Notes under the pieces: generated by a model | The model's input: the letters and a program-made list of their open reading frames with translations, nothing else | Databases searched by the model: none | Told to the model about the DNA's origin: nothing | Part shown: positions 8,173 through 17,218 of the stretch, in pieces | Layout: each line of letters starts with the position of its first letter | Position numbering within the stretch: position 1 is the stretch's first letter | NCBI GenBank assembly: GCA_964647705.1 | Contig: CAZYIW010000004.1 | Span: 1 to 53,889 of the forward strand | Direction of reading: 5' to 3' | DNA: 53,889 nt | Origin: CAZYIW01 sp964647705 | Lineage (GTDB): Bacteria; Pseudomonadota; Gammaproteobacteria; PS1; Pseudothioglobaceae | Made by a program: the position numbers and the translations under genes

Positions 8173-9760
8173 CACCACCCATTTAACACAATTACTAACT
8201 GATGCTGCTAGAGTTGCAGCAGATAAACAAGCATTAATCGGACTCGATAATGTTATTAATTATCAGCAACTATATAATTATAGTCTTGCTTTGGCAGAAT
8301 ACCTTTATGCCAATACCTCCAAAGGGGTTGTGGCTATTATGCTGCCCAACCTTTTGTCCTTTCCTGTTAGTTTATTTGGCGCTTGGTATGCCGATAGAAT
8401 AGCCACATTAATTAATCCACTCTACACCAGTGATGAATTGTTAAAACAATGCAGGGATGCAGAAGTTGAAACGATTATTGTTGCTAAAATTTTCTATAAA
8501 ACACTTGAGCCTATCCTAAAAGAAACAAAAATACAACATGTTATTATTGTTGATGTGGGTGACCTTCAACCCTGTATCAAACGCCAAGTTATTAATTTAA
8601 TTACTGCTGTTAAGCGCAAAACTTATACCATCCAAAAACAAGATAATGTGGTCTACACTACTTTAAACCAAATTCTACATCAACAATTAAAACAAGACCT
8701 ACCCCACTCTAATCTGAATAATAAAGTGGCCCTATTGCAATATACCGGTGGCACCAGTGGCATACTCAAGGCGGCTAAATTAACCCACCAAAATATTCTG
8801 GCAAACATATCTCAATTAGAGCAATGGATTCCTCCAGACATTGATAACAACAGCTCTATTTTAACGGCTTTACCTCTTTATCATATTTTTGCTTTAACAA
8901 TCAATTGCTTGTTATTTGTGCATCTTAAAGGCACTAACATTTTAATTCTAAACCCAAGAGAAATAAAACAATTAATAACGCCATTTAAAAAATATTCAAT
9001 CAATGTTATTACTGGGGTGAATACACTCTTTGGGGTATTGGTTAGGCACAAAGATTTTACCAAGTTGAATCTTGCAGATCTTAAAGTTGCTGTTTCAGGT
9101 GGTATGCCACTGGATAAAGATATTTCCGATCGCTGGCAATCACAAACAAACAAACCAATCGTTCAGGGATATGGTTTGACAGAATGTTCACCAGTGGTTA
9201 GCGCTGAGAGTTACAACACCAAAGAGTTTAGTGGCTCGGTGGGTCATCCGTTGGTTGATACTAAAATCAAGATTCTAGATGCTGAGAATAACCAAGCAGA
9301 GAGTAAGATTGGTGAGATTTGTATTAAAGGCCCACAAGTAATGGAATCTTATTGGCGTAAAGAAAAATTAAATAAAAAAGTATTTACCAAGGATGGTTAT
9401 TTTCGAAGTGGTGACATGGGCTATATTGATGAACAAGGTCGAATATTTATCGTAGATCGAGTCAAGGATATGATTATTGTTTCAGGTTTTAATGTTTATC
9501 CAATTGATGTAGAGCGAGTGCTAAATCAGCATCCAGAAGTCGTGGAGTCGGCTTGTGTAGGCATTGAACACAAAGTTAGTGGACAAGCCATTAAAGCTTA
9601 TGTTGTCAAAAAACCAAACTCAACACTGGAAAAACAAATATTAATCAAGCATTGTAAACAACATTTAACACACTACAAGGTACCTAGACAAATTCAGTGG
9701 ATTGAGTCTTTACCAAAATCTAATGTAGGCAAAATTCTTAAAAGAAAATTAGCACATTAA
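8162..9760 (+). CDS. Long-chain acyl-CoA ligase, FadD-like
   Basis: AMP-forming acyl-CoA synthetase of 532 residues (E. coli FadD has 561). Motifs in order: the P-loop LLQYTGGTSG, then QGYGLTECSP, then FRSGDMGYID, then VKDMIIVSGFNVYP, and the catalytic C-terminal Lys in SNVGKILKRK. It activates fatty acids with ATP and CoA. The ATG at 8162 lies within the end of the patatin gene (11-base overlap); an upstream in-frame start would only add patatin-overlapping residues. It is the last gene of the operon. The specific acyl chain length is inferred from context. Confidence 0.88.
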   Translation: MNNNTTHLTQLLTDAARVAADKQALIGLDNVINYQQLYNYSLALAEYLYANTSKGVVAIMLPNLLSFPVSLFGAWYADRIATLINPLYTSDELLKQCRDAEVETIIVAKIFYKTLEPILKETKIQHVIIVDVGDLQPCIKRQVINLITAVKRKTYTIQKQDNVVYTTLNQILHQQLKQDLPHSNLNNKVALLQYTGGTSGILKAAKLTHQNILANISQLEQWIPPDIDNNSSILTALPLYHIFALTINCLLFVHLKGTNILILNPREIKQLITPFKKYSINVITGVNTLFGVLVRHKDFTKLNLADLKVAVSGGMPLDKDISDRWQSQTNKPIVQGYGLTECSPVVSAESYNTKEFSGSVGHPLVDTKIKILDAENNQAESKIGEICIKGPQVMESYWRKEKLNKKVFTKDGYFRSGDMGYIDEQGRIFIVDRVKDMIIVSGFNVYPIDVERVLNQHPEVVESACVGIEHKVSGQAIKAYVVKKPNSTLEKQILIKHCKQHLTHYKVPRQIQWIESLPKSNVGKILKRKLAH

Positions 9761-9763
9761 TTC

Positions 9764-9785
9764 ATCATAAAATTATGATATTTTG
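9764..9785 (+). terminator. Weak AT-rich hairpin after the fad operon
   Basis: ATCATAA (9764-9770) pairs with TTATGAT (9773-9779), followed by ATTTTG. The stem is all weak pairs apart from one C-G and the T-run is short, so this is only a candidate terminator four bases after the ligase stop. Confidence 0.3.
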
Positions 9786-9888
9786 ACCTTCGCCATCTTA
9801 AAAAAAATTTAATTTTTTTTAAATTTAGCTATCCCTTTTGTATCAATATGTTTGGCGATTTGTATCTAATTTTTGTATAAAACCCTAC

Positions 9889-9917
9889 TTGCATTTAAGC
9901 GAAAAATACACTATATT
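9889..9917 (+). promoter_or_regulatory. nrdA promoter (-35/-10)
   Basis: TTGCAT (9889-9894), a 17-base spacer and TATATT (9912-9917) form a good sigma-70 promoter. The -10 lies inside the first NrdR box, so repressor binding would block RNA polymerase. The predicted transcript start is near 9924, about 50 bases before the GTG start codon. Confidence 0.65.
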
Positions 9918-9923
9918 TAGTTG
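9908..9923. promoter_or_regulatory. NrdR box 1
   Basis: ACACTATATTTAGTTG fits the NrdR consensus acaCwAtATaTwGwgt at all core positions. It overlaps the nrdA -10 element and starts 31 bases before box 2, the helical-phase spacing known for NrdR box pairs. Confidence 0.8.
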
Positions 9924-9938
9924 CATTGTTTTATTATA

Positions 9939-9954
9939 ACACTAGATATAGTGT
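9939..9954. promoter_or_regulatory. NrdR box 2
   Basis: ACACTAGATATAGTGT is a near-perfect palindromic NrdR site. It lies just downstream of the predicted transcript start, 20 bases before the nrdA GTG. Together with box 1 it indicates repression by NrdR when dATP is plentiful. Confidence 0.85.
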
Positions 9955-9974
9955 TTTCTATTCAGGGGGAGTCG

Positions 9975-12251
9975 GTGAACGAGAATATCCAAGTTACCAA
10001 AAGAAATGGCAAGAAAGAGCCGATTGATATGGAGAAGATTCACCGTGTGGTGCACTGGGCTTCTCAAGACCTAAATGGGGTGAGTGTATCGCAGGTTGAA
10101 ATCAATGCGCAATTGGCATTTTTTGATGGTATCAAAACCGAAGATATTCACGAAACAATTATTAAATCTGCTGCAGATTTAATTGATGAAAGCGCACCCG
10201 ATTATCAATATTTGGCGGCGCGCTTGGCGATTTTTCACCTGCGTAAAAAAGCGTTTAAAAATTTCACCCCGCCACCACTTTTCGATCACATTAAAAAATA
10301 CACCGATTTGGGAATCTATGACCCAGATATCTTAGACAAGTATTCTCAAAAAGAAATTGAAGAGTTTGATAACTATATCGATCACTGGCGTGATATGAAT
10401 TTTTCTTACGCGGCAGTGAAACAACTCGAAGGTAAATATTTGGTGCAAAATCGTGTGACTGGAGAGATTCACGAATCGCCTCAACAGCTTTATATTTTGG
10501 TGGGTATGTGTTTGTTTCAAGAGTATCAAGGTAAGGCGCGCATGGATATTGTTAAGCGTTTTTACGATGCAGCGTCTAATTTTAAAATTTCTCTACCCAC
10601 ACCAATTATGGCTGGGGTTAGAACCCCTACCAGACAGTTCTCCTCTTGCGTGCTGATTGAAACCGATGACGACCTAGATTCAATCAGCGCTGCAGCTGGT
10701 GCGATTGTTAAGTATGTTTCTCAGCGTGCGGGTATTGGTATAAACGGCGGTAAGATTCGCGCCTTGGGTAGCCCCATTCGCGGGGGTGAAGCCACCCACA
10801 CGGGTTGTATTCCCTTTTTTAAGCATTTTCATACGGCTGTTAAATCTTGCTCTCAAGGGGGTGTTCGCGGTGGTGCCGCCACTTTGTTCTACCCAATTTG
10901 GCATTTGGAAGTTAAAGAACTTTTGGTGTTAAAAAACAATGCGGGTACTGAAGAGAATCGTATTCGCCACTTAGATTACGGCGTGCAGTTTAATGGCTTG
11001 ATGTATGAGCGATTTTTGGCCGGCGGTGATATCACATTATTCTCACCCCATGAGGTGCCAAGCCTCTACGATGCTTTTTTTGAGGATCAAGACAAGTTTA
11101 AGACTTTGTATGAGCAATACGAAAAAGACGACTCTATTCGCAAAGAAACCATCAAAGCCAGAGATCTTTTTGCCAAATTTATGCAAGAGCGTGCCAACAC
11201 TGGGCGCATTTATTTGCAAAACGTGGACCATTCCAACACCCACGGTGCGTTTGACCAGGCGGTGGCGCCGGTTCGCCAATCGAACTTGTGTATGGAGATC
11301 ACTCTACCTACCAAGCCTTTATATTCTGTGCAAGATGAAAATGGCGAGGTGGCTTTGTGTACGCTTTCTGCGGTGAATCTTGGGGCTATTGAGAGTTTAG
11401 ACGAGCTAGAAGACATTACCGAGATTATTGTCAGGGCATTGGATTCGTTGCTAGATTATCAAGATTACCCCATCAAAGCGGCTGAAATTGCCAGTATGAA
11501 TCGCCGTACATTGGGCATTGGTGTGACCAACCTGGCTTATTATTTGGCCAAAAATGGCGCCAAATACTCTGACGGGTCGGGCAATCAACTGATACACAGA
11601 ACTTTCGAATCGTTGCAATATTATGCGCTTAAAGCCTCAAATAAACTGGCTCAAGAATTTGGTGCTTGCCCATTGTTTAAAGAAACCAAATATGCCAAAG
11701 GCATGATGCCGGTTGATACTTACAAAAAGAGCATTGATGCGTTTTGCAGTTGTGATTTGGAGTTGGATTGGGATTCTCTTAGAAAAGAGATTGTTAAAAC
11801 TGGGCTTAGAAACTCGACTTTAACCGCACTGATGCCTTGTGAGAGTTCGTCACAAATTTCTAACTCCACGAATGGCATTGAACCGCCCAGAGGCTTTGTT
11901 TCTATCAAACAATCTAAAGACGGCATCTTGAAACAAATTGTGCCTGAGTATGAGCGTTTGAAAAACGACTATGAGCTGCTTTGGGATATCAAAGATAATG
12001 AGGGTTATTTGCAACTTTGTGCAATTATGCAAAAATTTGTGGATCAATCTATTTCTACCAACACGCATTATGACCCATCGCAATTTGATAATGGCAAAGT
12101 GCCGATGAAGTTGTTTTTAATGGATTTATTAAAAGCCTATAAATACGGTATTAAAACACTTTATTACCACACAACTCGAGACAATGCATCGGACGATTCA
12201 GCAGAAAAGCAAGATGACAACGCCTGTGCAGATGGCGTATGTAAACTCTAG
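9975..12251 (+). CDS. nrdA: Class Ia ribonucleotide reductase, alpha subunit
   Basis: Reduces ribonucleoside diphosphates to deoxyribonucleotides together with NrdB. With the GTG start at 9975 (strong AGGGGGA ribosome site four bases upstream) it has 758 residues, against 761 in E. coli, and begins with an ATP-cone (QVTKRNGKKEPIDMEKIHR). Catalytic blocks include TRQFSSCVLIE (first redox Cys), SNLCMEITLPT and the NGIEPPRG region. The C-terminal tail ends in CADGVCKL, the swinging CxxxxC pair. An upstream in-frame start at 9921 would add 18 residues that E. coli NrdA lacks and that overlap NrdR box 2. It heads the nrdA-nrdB-ferredoxin operon, regulated by the two NrdR boxes. Confidence 0.96.
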   Translation: MNENIQVTKRNGKKEPIDMEKIHRVVHWASQDLNGVSVSQVEINAQLAFFDGIKTEDIHETIIKSAADLIDESAPDYQYLAARLAIFHLRKKAFKNFTPPPLFDHIKKYTDLGIYDPDILDKYSQKEIEEFDNYIDHWRDMNFSYAAVKQLEGKYLVQNRVTGEIHESPQQLYILVGMCLFQEYQGKARMDIVKRFYDAASNFKISLPTPIMAGVRTPTRQFSSCVLIETDDDLDSISAAAGAIVKYVSQRAGIGINGGKIRALGSPIRGGEATHTGCIPFFKHFHTAVKSCSQGGVRGGAATLFYPIWHLEVKELLVLKNNAGTEENRIRHLDYGVQFNGLMYERFLAGGDITLFSPHEVPSLYDAFFEDQDKFKTLYEQYEKDDSIRKETIKARDLFAKFMQERANTGRIYLQNVDHSNTHGAFDQAVAPVRQSNLCMEITLPTKPLYSVQDENGEVALCTLSAVNLGAIESLDELEDITEIIVRALDSLLDYQDYPIKAAEIASMNRRTLGIGVTNLAYYLAKNGAKYSDGSGNQLIHRTFESLQYYALKASNKLAQEFGACPLFKETKYAKGMMPVDTYKKSIDAFCSCDLELDWDSLRKEIVKTGLRNSTLTALMPCESSSQISNSTNGIEPPRGFVSIKQSKDGILKQIVPEYERLKNDYELLWDIKDNEGYLQLCAIMQKFVDQSISTNTHYDPSQFDNGKVPMKLFLMDLLKAYKYGIKTLYYHTTRDNASDDSAEKQDDNACADGVCKL

Positions 12252-12268
12252 AAATTGAGGAGATATAA

Positions 12269-13408
12269 ATGAGCTATAGTATTTTTAGCCAAACCGTTAG
12301 CGACACACTTCAGCAACCGATGTTTTTTGGTGACACCGTTAATGTGGCGCGTTTTGACAAACAAAAATTTGAAGTGTTTGAAAAGCTCACTGAAAAACAG
12401 CTTTCATTCTTTTGGCGCCCAGAGGAGATTGACGTTTCTAAAGACAAAATGGATTTCGCCAAATTGTTGCCCAATGAGAAGCATATTTTTATCTCTAATC
12501 TTCAATATCAAATTCTTCTAGACTCGGTACAAGGCCGTTCGCCAAATATTGCATTTTTGCCTTTGGTGTCTTTGCCAGAATTAGAAAATTGGATTGAGAC
12601 TTGGTCTTTTTCAGAAACCATTCACTCGCGCTCATACACGCACATTATTCGAGCGATTGTTAATGAGCCTGGCGCTGTATTTGACGACATTATGAAAACC
12701 GATGAGATTATTCAGCGTGCGGAAAGTGTGTCTAAAAATTATGATGAGCTGATCACTTGCACACAAGCGTATTTGGTGCACGGTGAAGGCAAGCATAATA
12801 TTGCTGGCAACGAGGTGGATATCGACCTGTATTGCTTAAAGAAAAAGCTTTATTTGACGGTTATGTCGGTGAATATCCTTGAGGCGATTCGTTTTTATGT
12901 CTCTTTTGCTTGTTCGTTTGCTTTTGCAGAGCGAAAGGTAATGGAAGGTAATGCCAAGATTATTAAAATGATTGCTCGTGATGAAGCCCTACATTTGGCT
13001 GGCACTCAGCACATGATTAATCTAATGCGTGAGGGTAAAGATGATCCTGAGATGGAAAAAATTGCCAAAGATTGTGAAGATGAGGTGATCGATATGTTCA
13101 AACAAGCTTGTCAGCAAGAAAAGGATTGGGCGGATTATCTGTTTAGTAACGGCTCAATGATTGGTTTGAATGCGGATATCTTAAAACAATATTTGGAATA
13201 CATTACCAATGTGCGTATGAAAGCATTGGGTCTGACGCCTCTTTTTGAGGAGCGCTCTAATCCGCTGCCATGGATTAACCATTGGTTGGATTCAGACAAT
13301 GTGCAAGTTGCCCCTCAAGAGACAGAAATTACTTCTTATTTGGTCAGTGCAATTGACAACAGCATTGACGAAGACGACAACGATTTTGGAGACTTTAACC
13401 TCAATTAA
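12269..13408 (+). CDS. nrdB: Class Ia ribonucleotide reductase, beta subunit
   Basis: Holds the diiron-tyrosyl radical that starts catalysis in NrdA. The 379 residues align along the whole length with E. coli NrdB (376). The radical Tyr is Y123 in SETIHSRSYTHII. Iron-ligand blocks are present (SFSETIHSR, the second at EAIRFYVSFACSFAFAE, and IARDEALHLAGTQH). The C-terminal tail that docks to NrdA is acidic and ends in DFGDFNLN, like E. coli SNFQL. A good GAGGAGA ribosome site precedes the ATG, 17 bases after nrdA. Confidence 0.96.
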   Translation: MSYSIFSQTVSDTLQQPMFFGDTVNVARFDKQKFEVFEKLTEKQLSFFWRPEEIDVSKDKMDFAKLLPNEKHIFISNLQYQILLDSVQGRSPNIAFLPLVSLPELENWIETWSFSETIHSRSYTHIIRAIVNEPGAVFDDIMKTDEIIQRAESVSKNYDELITCTQAYLVHGEGKHNIAGNEVDIDLYCLKKKLYLTVMSVNILEAIRFYVSFACSFAFAERKVMEGNAKIIKMIARDEALHLAGTQHMINLMREGKDDPEMEKIAKDCEDEVIDMFKQACQQEKDWADYLFSNGSMIGLNADILKQYLEYITNVRMKALGLTPLFEERSNPLPWINHWLDSDNVQVAPQETEITSYLVSAIDNSIDEDDNDFGDFNLN

Positions 13409-13411
13409 TCA

Positions 13412-13678
13412 ATGTTTAGAATTGATGTTGAAGACATTGGCGGCAAAACCGAAACAATCTATGTTGAGGGTGAGCACTCGATTCTAACCGAGCTTGAAAA
13501 CGAGCACATAGCGGTCAATCATTCTTGTCGCCAGGGGCATTGTGGCTCTTGTATTTTGCTTTTGCTCAAAGGTGATGTTGTTCACCAAGAATCGATGGTG
13601 CATCTATTAGAAGGTGAGATTTTGGCTTGTCAGGCAAGGCCTGCGAGTGATATTAAAATTACCCAAAGGGGTTATTGA
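13412..13678 (+). CDS. yfaE: 2Fe-2S ferredoxin, YfaE-like
   Basis: Small plant-type ferredoxin of 88 residues with cluster ligands C39, C44, C47 (SCRQGHCGSC) and C73 (ILACQ). Three bases after nrdB, it takes the place of E. coli YfaE, which supplies electrons to rebuild the NrdB diferric-tyrosyl cofactor; the role is assigned from this conserved neighbourhood. Its last seven bases overlap the end of the convergent mnmH gene. Confidence 0.88.
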   Translation: MFRIDVEDIGGKTETIYVEGEHSILTELENEHIAVNHSCRQGHCGSCILLLLKGDVVHQESMVHLLEGEILACQARPASDIKITQRGY

Positions 13679-14775
13679 TCCAGCTGAGATTGAACAAACT
13701 CTAACACTGCTTTTTCATCACCTTCAAAAACGATACGCTCTTGTTTTTTTTGTATTTGATAGTCGTACATCGGATCGTAATAATCCACCAGCAGGTGCTC
13801 AATTATGGGCTCAAAGGCAGAATAATCCGCCCTACTTTCAACTGATTTGAGTGCATTATCAAGCTCTAAAGCGAGCTTTTTGTAACGCTCGAGCCCGAGT
13901 CTTTTTTGAATTTTTTTAAGGCTTAATTGCCAATAATCGGCAAAGTTTAAAAAACCTTTGTCGGTGTCTTTTTCTTTTTCAACAAAAGCTTTGTGCATGT
14001 CGGTGACATAGGCTCTCATGCTCACATCAATGCGTGTGTCTAGTTTGGTTTGAAGAATCAAAAGCGGGGCATTTGCGGTTTTGTTAGATAGACATTGTGG
14101 AATATGCAGAGCACCAATATTTGACCCTTCGTCTTCAAAAACCAAGGTTTTTTGCGGTTGTTTTTTAATCAGCTGAATTGCCAAATTGTTTTCAAAGTTA
14201 ATTTGTGTTGGTTGCTTTGTGGTGGTATGGCCAAAGGCTGAGCCTCTGTGATTGGCCAATGCTTCTAGATCGATACTGGGTTTGATTTGATTCAGTAACA
14301 GGGTTTTACCACTGCCAGTTCGACCTCCCAATACCAGCGCTTTGGTTTGCTTAATAATTTGCTCAGTCTGGTTGATTAAATGACTTCTTAAAGCTTTGTA
14401 ACCACCTTCGACACGTGGCACTTCAATGCCAATTTCTTCTAACAGCCAGCTTTGTACAATTTGACTGCGAAGACCGCCACGAAAACAATAAATCACTGCA
14501 TTGGGGTTGGCGGTAATGAAGTTTTTCCAATCGTTAATGCGCTGTTGTTTTGTTGAGCCACTGACCAACTCATGCCCCAGCTCAATGGCTTGTTTTTGGC
14601 CTTTTTGTTTGTAACAAGTGCCCACTTGATGGCGCTCATCGTCACTCATCAGTGGCAGGTTGATTGCCTCGGGAAAAGCACCTTGATTAAACTCAATGGG
14701 CGCACGCGTGTCAATCATGGGAATGTCGCTGACAAATAGCTGCTCATAATCTGTGATTAGCTTGGCATTTGTCAT
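13672..14775 (-). CDS. mnmH: tRNA 2-selenouridine synthase MnmH (SelU)
   Basis: Replaces sulfur by selenium at the wobble 2-thiouridine of tRNAs for Lys, Glu and Gln, using selenophosphate. It has 367 residues. The N-terminal rhodanese domain has its active-site C97 in YCFRGGLRSQ, the same number as in E. coli. The C-terminal P-loop domain has LGGRTGSGKTLLL. It follows selD with an ATGA overlap, so supplier and user of selenophosphate are translationally coupled. Its 3' end overlaps the convergent ferredoxin gene by seven bases, leaving no room for a separate terminator. Confidence 0.95.
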   Translation of the reverse strand: MTNAKLITDYEQLFVSDIPMIDTRAPIEFNQGAFPEAINLPLMSDDERHQVGTCYKQKGQKQAIELGHELVSGSTKQQRINDWKNFITANPNAVIYCFRGGLRSQIVQSWLLEEIGIEVPRVEGGYKALRSHLINQTEQIIKQTKALVLGGRTGSGKTLLLNQIKPSIDLEALANHRGSAFGHTTTKQPTQINFENNLAIQLIKKQPQKTLVFEDEGSNIGALHIPQCLSNKTANAPLLILQTKLDTRIDVSMRAYVTDMHKAFVEKEKDTDKGFLNFADYWQLSLKKIQKRLGLERYKKLALELDNALKSVESRADYSAFEPIIEHLLVDYYDPMYDYQIQKKQERIVFEGDEKAVLEFVQSQLDQ

Positions 14776-15809
14776 TGAATATTGATCAGTGATTGGTTTT
14801 TTTGTGGTTTGACAATCTCACCAATGGCGTGCAACGAAAGAGCGGCTTTTTTGGCACTTTCTTGGAAGGCGTCCTCAGCGCTGTTTTGGACCATTACCAA
14901 AAGCCCTCCTGAGGTTTGAGGATCGCAAATGATGGATTGTTGATAGTCGTTTAGTTTGCTTAGTTGATGGCCGTAGCTTTCAAAATTACGCTTGGCACCG
15001 CCTGGAGAACAATTTTGATTTAAATAATGTGGGATATTTGAAAGGATTGGCAATTTTTCAAAATCAACCTGGGCAGACACTCCAGAGCCCTGACATACCT
15101 CAACAAGATGACCACCCAGGCCAAAACCCGTAACATCTGTCATGGCGTTAACCCCTTTGATTTTGGCAAATTCTGCACCAATGTCATTGAGCTGACACAT
15201 GGTATCAATGGCGAGCCTTTGATCCTCTGTGGAGATTTTTTTTTGTTTTTGCGCGGTGCTTAAGATGCCAATGCCCAGTGGCTTGGTAAGATAGATCTTA
15301 TCCCCCACTTTTGCGTTTGAGTTTTGTTTGATGTTTTTTGTTGCTACCCTGCCAGTCACCGCAAGGCCAAAAATAGGCTCAGGAGAATCGATACTGTGCC
15401 CTCCTGCCAAAGTCATGCCTGCTTGCTGACAAACACTTCTGCCACCTTCAACAACTTCACGCCCTACCTCTGATGGCAATTTGTCTAACGGCCAACCAAA
15501 GATTGAAATGGCCATCATCGGCCTGCCTCCCATGGCGTAAACATCACTAATGGCATTGGTTGCAGCGATACGTCCAAACGTAAAAGGGTCGTCAACAATG
15601 GGCATGAAAAAATCGGTGGTAGAGATAATTGCCTCACCATTGCCCAGATCGTAAACCGCAGCGTCGTCTCTATCGGCATTGCCTACCAACAAATTTTGAT
15701 CGATCAATTGCTGAGAATCTGAGGCGAGAATCCTGTCAAGAATTTTGGGTGAGATTTTACATCCACAACCTTGGCCATGGCTATACTCAGTGAGCTTTAT
15801 CTGACTCAT
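14772..15809 (-). CDS. selD: Selenide, water dikinase (selenophosphate synthetase)
   Basis: Makes selenophosphate from selenide and ATP. It has 345 residues. The catalytic segment YSHGQGCGCKISPK carries C17, where some organisms have selenocysteine; here it is a plain Cys codon. The blocks NADRDDAAVYDLG, TDVTGFGLGGHL and CDPQTSGGLL are all present. It lies 15 bases after the dUTPase gene and overlaps mnmH by four. No selA, selB or selC is in this window, so the visible use of selenium is tRNA modification. Confidence 0.96.
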   Translation of the reverse strand: MSQIKLTEYSHGQGCGCKISPKILDRILASDSQQLIDQNLLVGNADRDDAAVYDLGNGEAIISTTDFFMPIVDDPFTFGRIAATNAISDVYAMGGRPMMAISIFGWPLDKLPSEVGREVVEGGRSVCQQAGMTLAGGHSIDSPEPIFGLAVTGRVATKNIKQNSNAKVGDKIYLTKPLGIGILSTAQKQKKISTEDQRLAIDTMCQLNDIGAEFAKIKGVNAMTDVTGFGLGGHLVEVCQGSGVSAQVDFEKLPILSNIPHYLNQNCSPGGAKRNFESYGHQLSKLNDYQQSIICDPQTSGGLLVMVQNSAEDAFQESAKKAALSLHAIGEIVKPQKNQSLINIQ

Positions 15810-15824
15810 GCTGAGTGGCTAGCG

Positions 15825-16478
15825 CTATTCAACGTTTGCGTATTCTTTTTCAAGCTTTTTGTATAACTGCTCGGGTGTGAAATCTGGATGTTCTTCCATG
15901 ATGTGATAGGCAATGACATTGTCCTCAACCGCATCCCAGATTTTTTTGTAGGTGCCGTCTTTATATCCATGATCTTGTCTGAATTGATTGAGTTGGTTTT
16001 TAACCACGTAGCGTTTGTACAATTCATTAACATCCATGCCAATGGTCTTTAGCGCTTCAAAGAACAAATTAACCACAGTGTGGAAGTTGTTGTGATTGTG
16101 ATCTACACAAGATTGTGATGAAGCAGCAACAATTTTTTCGAAAATTTCAATGAGTTTTTCACCATCGGGCTCAGTGTCTGGTTCAATATCAATAAATGCT
16201 TCTGCATAAGCAGTGTCGCCAATGTGGATACCTTCTGACATAATAAAATGCCAAATATCCACCAACTCAACTCGCGCATTGTCCCAATCGTGCTCTGCTT
16301 CAATATCTTTCCAATGTTTCCAGTTAAATGAATCAATGGCCTCAGCAGCCTCCATGTAGATGCAACGATGCCAAGAAATAATGCGTTTTTCTTTGGTGGC
16401 GCCTTCAGTCCAAATTTCGCCATTGGTTGAATCATTGAGTGCTTTTTGCAGAGTAAACATCTCTTTAATCGGGTTCAT
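15825..16478 (-). CDS. Dimeric (all-alpha) dUTP diphosphatase
   Basis: Hydrolyses dUTP to dUMP and pyrophosphate, keeping uracil out of DNA and feeding dTMP synthesis. It belongs to the all-alpha NTP pyrophosphatase (MazG-like) superfamily, not the trimeric Dut family. The metal-binding pairs are E43/E46 (YMEAAEAIDSFNWKHWK) and E71/D74 (ELVDIWHFIM). The FNWKHWK segment is typical of Campylobacter- and kinetoplastid-type dimeric dUTPases. It has 217 residues and is the first gene of the minus-strand dUTPase-selD-mnmH run. The 53-base gap to divergent pxpA is AT-rich, with TATAAT-like hexamers on both strands. Confidence 0.85.
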   Translation of the reverse strand: MNPIKEMFTLQKALNDSTNGEIWTEGATKEKRIISWHRCIYMEAAEAIDSFNWKHWKDIEAEHDWDNARVELVDIWHFIMSEGIHIGDTAYAEAFIDIEPDTEPDGEKLIEIFEKIVAASSQSCVDHNHNNFHTVVNLFFEALKTIGMDVNELYKRYVVKNQLNQFRQDHGYKDGTYKKIWDAVEDNVIAYHIMEEHPDFTPEQLYKKLEKEYANVE

Positions 16479-16531
16479 GAATATAGCCTTATAATAATCA
16501 ACTAATTGCCAACATTATAAACAAACAATCT

Positions 16532-17218
16532 ATGGGTAAAAATTTAATTAATTGTGATCTTGGTGAGTGTTTAAAACCAAACCCAGATGCGCAAATCATG
16601 CCACTGATAGATATGGCAAATATCGCTTGTGGAGGGCATGTGGGTGATGATCAAAGCATGATCGAAACCATTACCCTGGCCAAACAAAACAACGTGCGCA
16701 TTGGCGCACATCCTAGCTACGCAGACAAAGCCAATTTTGGGCGTTTAAGCCACCAGCTTGATGACGATGAGTTATACGCGTTAATCAAAGTGCAAGTTGG
16801 CCATTTTCAAACGTTGTGCCAAGCGCAAAATGCCAAACTTGAATACATCAAACCCCATGGTGCGCTCTACCACGACATGATGAAAGACCCTAAGGCGATT
16901 GAGGTGCTGATTCATGTCATTGAACAGATTGATCCACAGTTGGATTTGGTGGTGCAAGCTGGATTTAGAGATTATCTGCAAAATTTTGAAAAAAATACAA
17001 ATGTGCGTCTTTTGCATGAAGTGTTTGCAGATCGTGCGTATGAAGGCATGCAAATGCTACCCAGAAGTGAAAATAACGCTGTATTTGATAACGCAGAGAG
17101 AATTGCTCAACAATTTCATGACTTTTCAAGTGAAAATTCGTTCAAAATTGACACAATTTGCTTTCATGGGGATAACCCAGCCTCTATACAGGCCTTAAAA
17201 ATTGTAAAAAATGCCTAA
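16532..17218 (+). CDS. pxpA: 5-oxoprolinase subunit A (LamB/YcsF family)
   Basis: With PxpB and PxpC it hydrolyses 5-oxoproline, a damage product of glutamine and glutamate, to glutamate using ATP. It has 228 residues (E. coli 244). The family blocks are NCDLGE at the start, ANIACGGHVGDD, RIGAHPSYAD, YIKPHGALYHDM and CFHGDNP. It is the first gene of pxpABC, overlapping pxpB by eight bases. Confidence 0.93.
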   Translation: MGKNLINCDLGECLKPNPDAQIMPLIDMANIACGGHVGDDQSMIETITLAKQNNVRIGAHPSYADKANFGRLSHQLDDDELYALIKVQVGHFQTLCQAQNAKLEYIKPHGALYHDMMKDPKAIEVLIHVIEQIDPQLDLVVQAGFRDYLQNFEKNTNVRLLHEVFADRAYEGMQMLPRSENNAVFDNAERIAQQFHDFSSENSFKIDTICFHGDNPASIQALKIVKNA

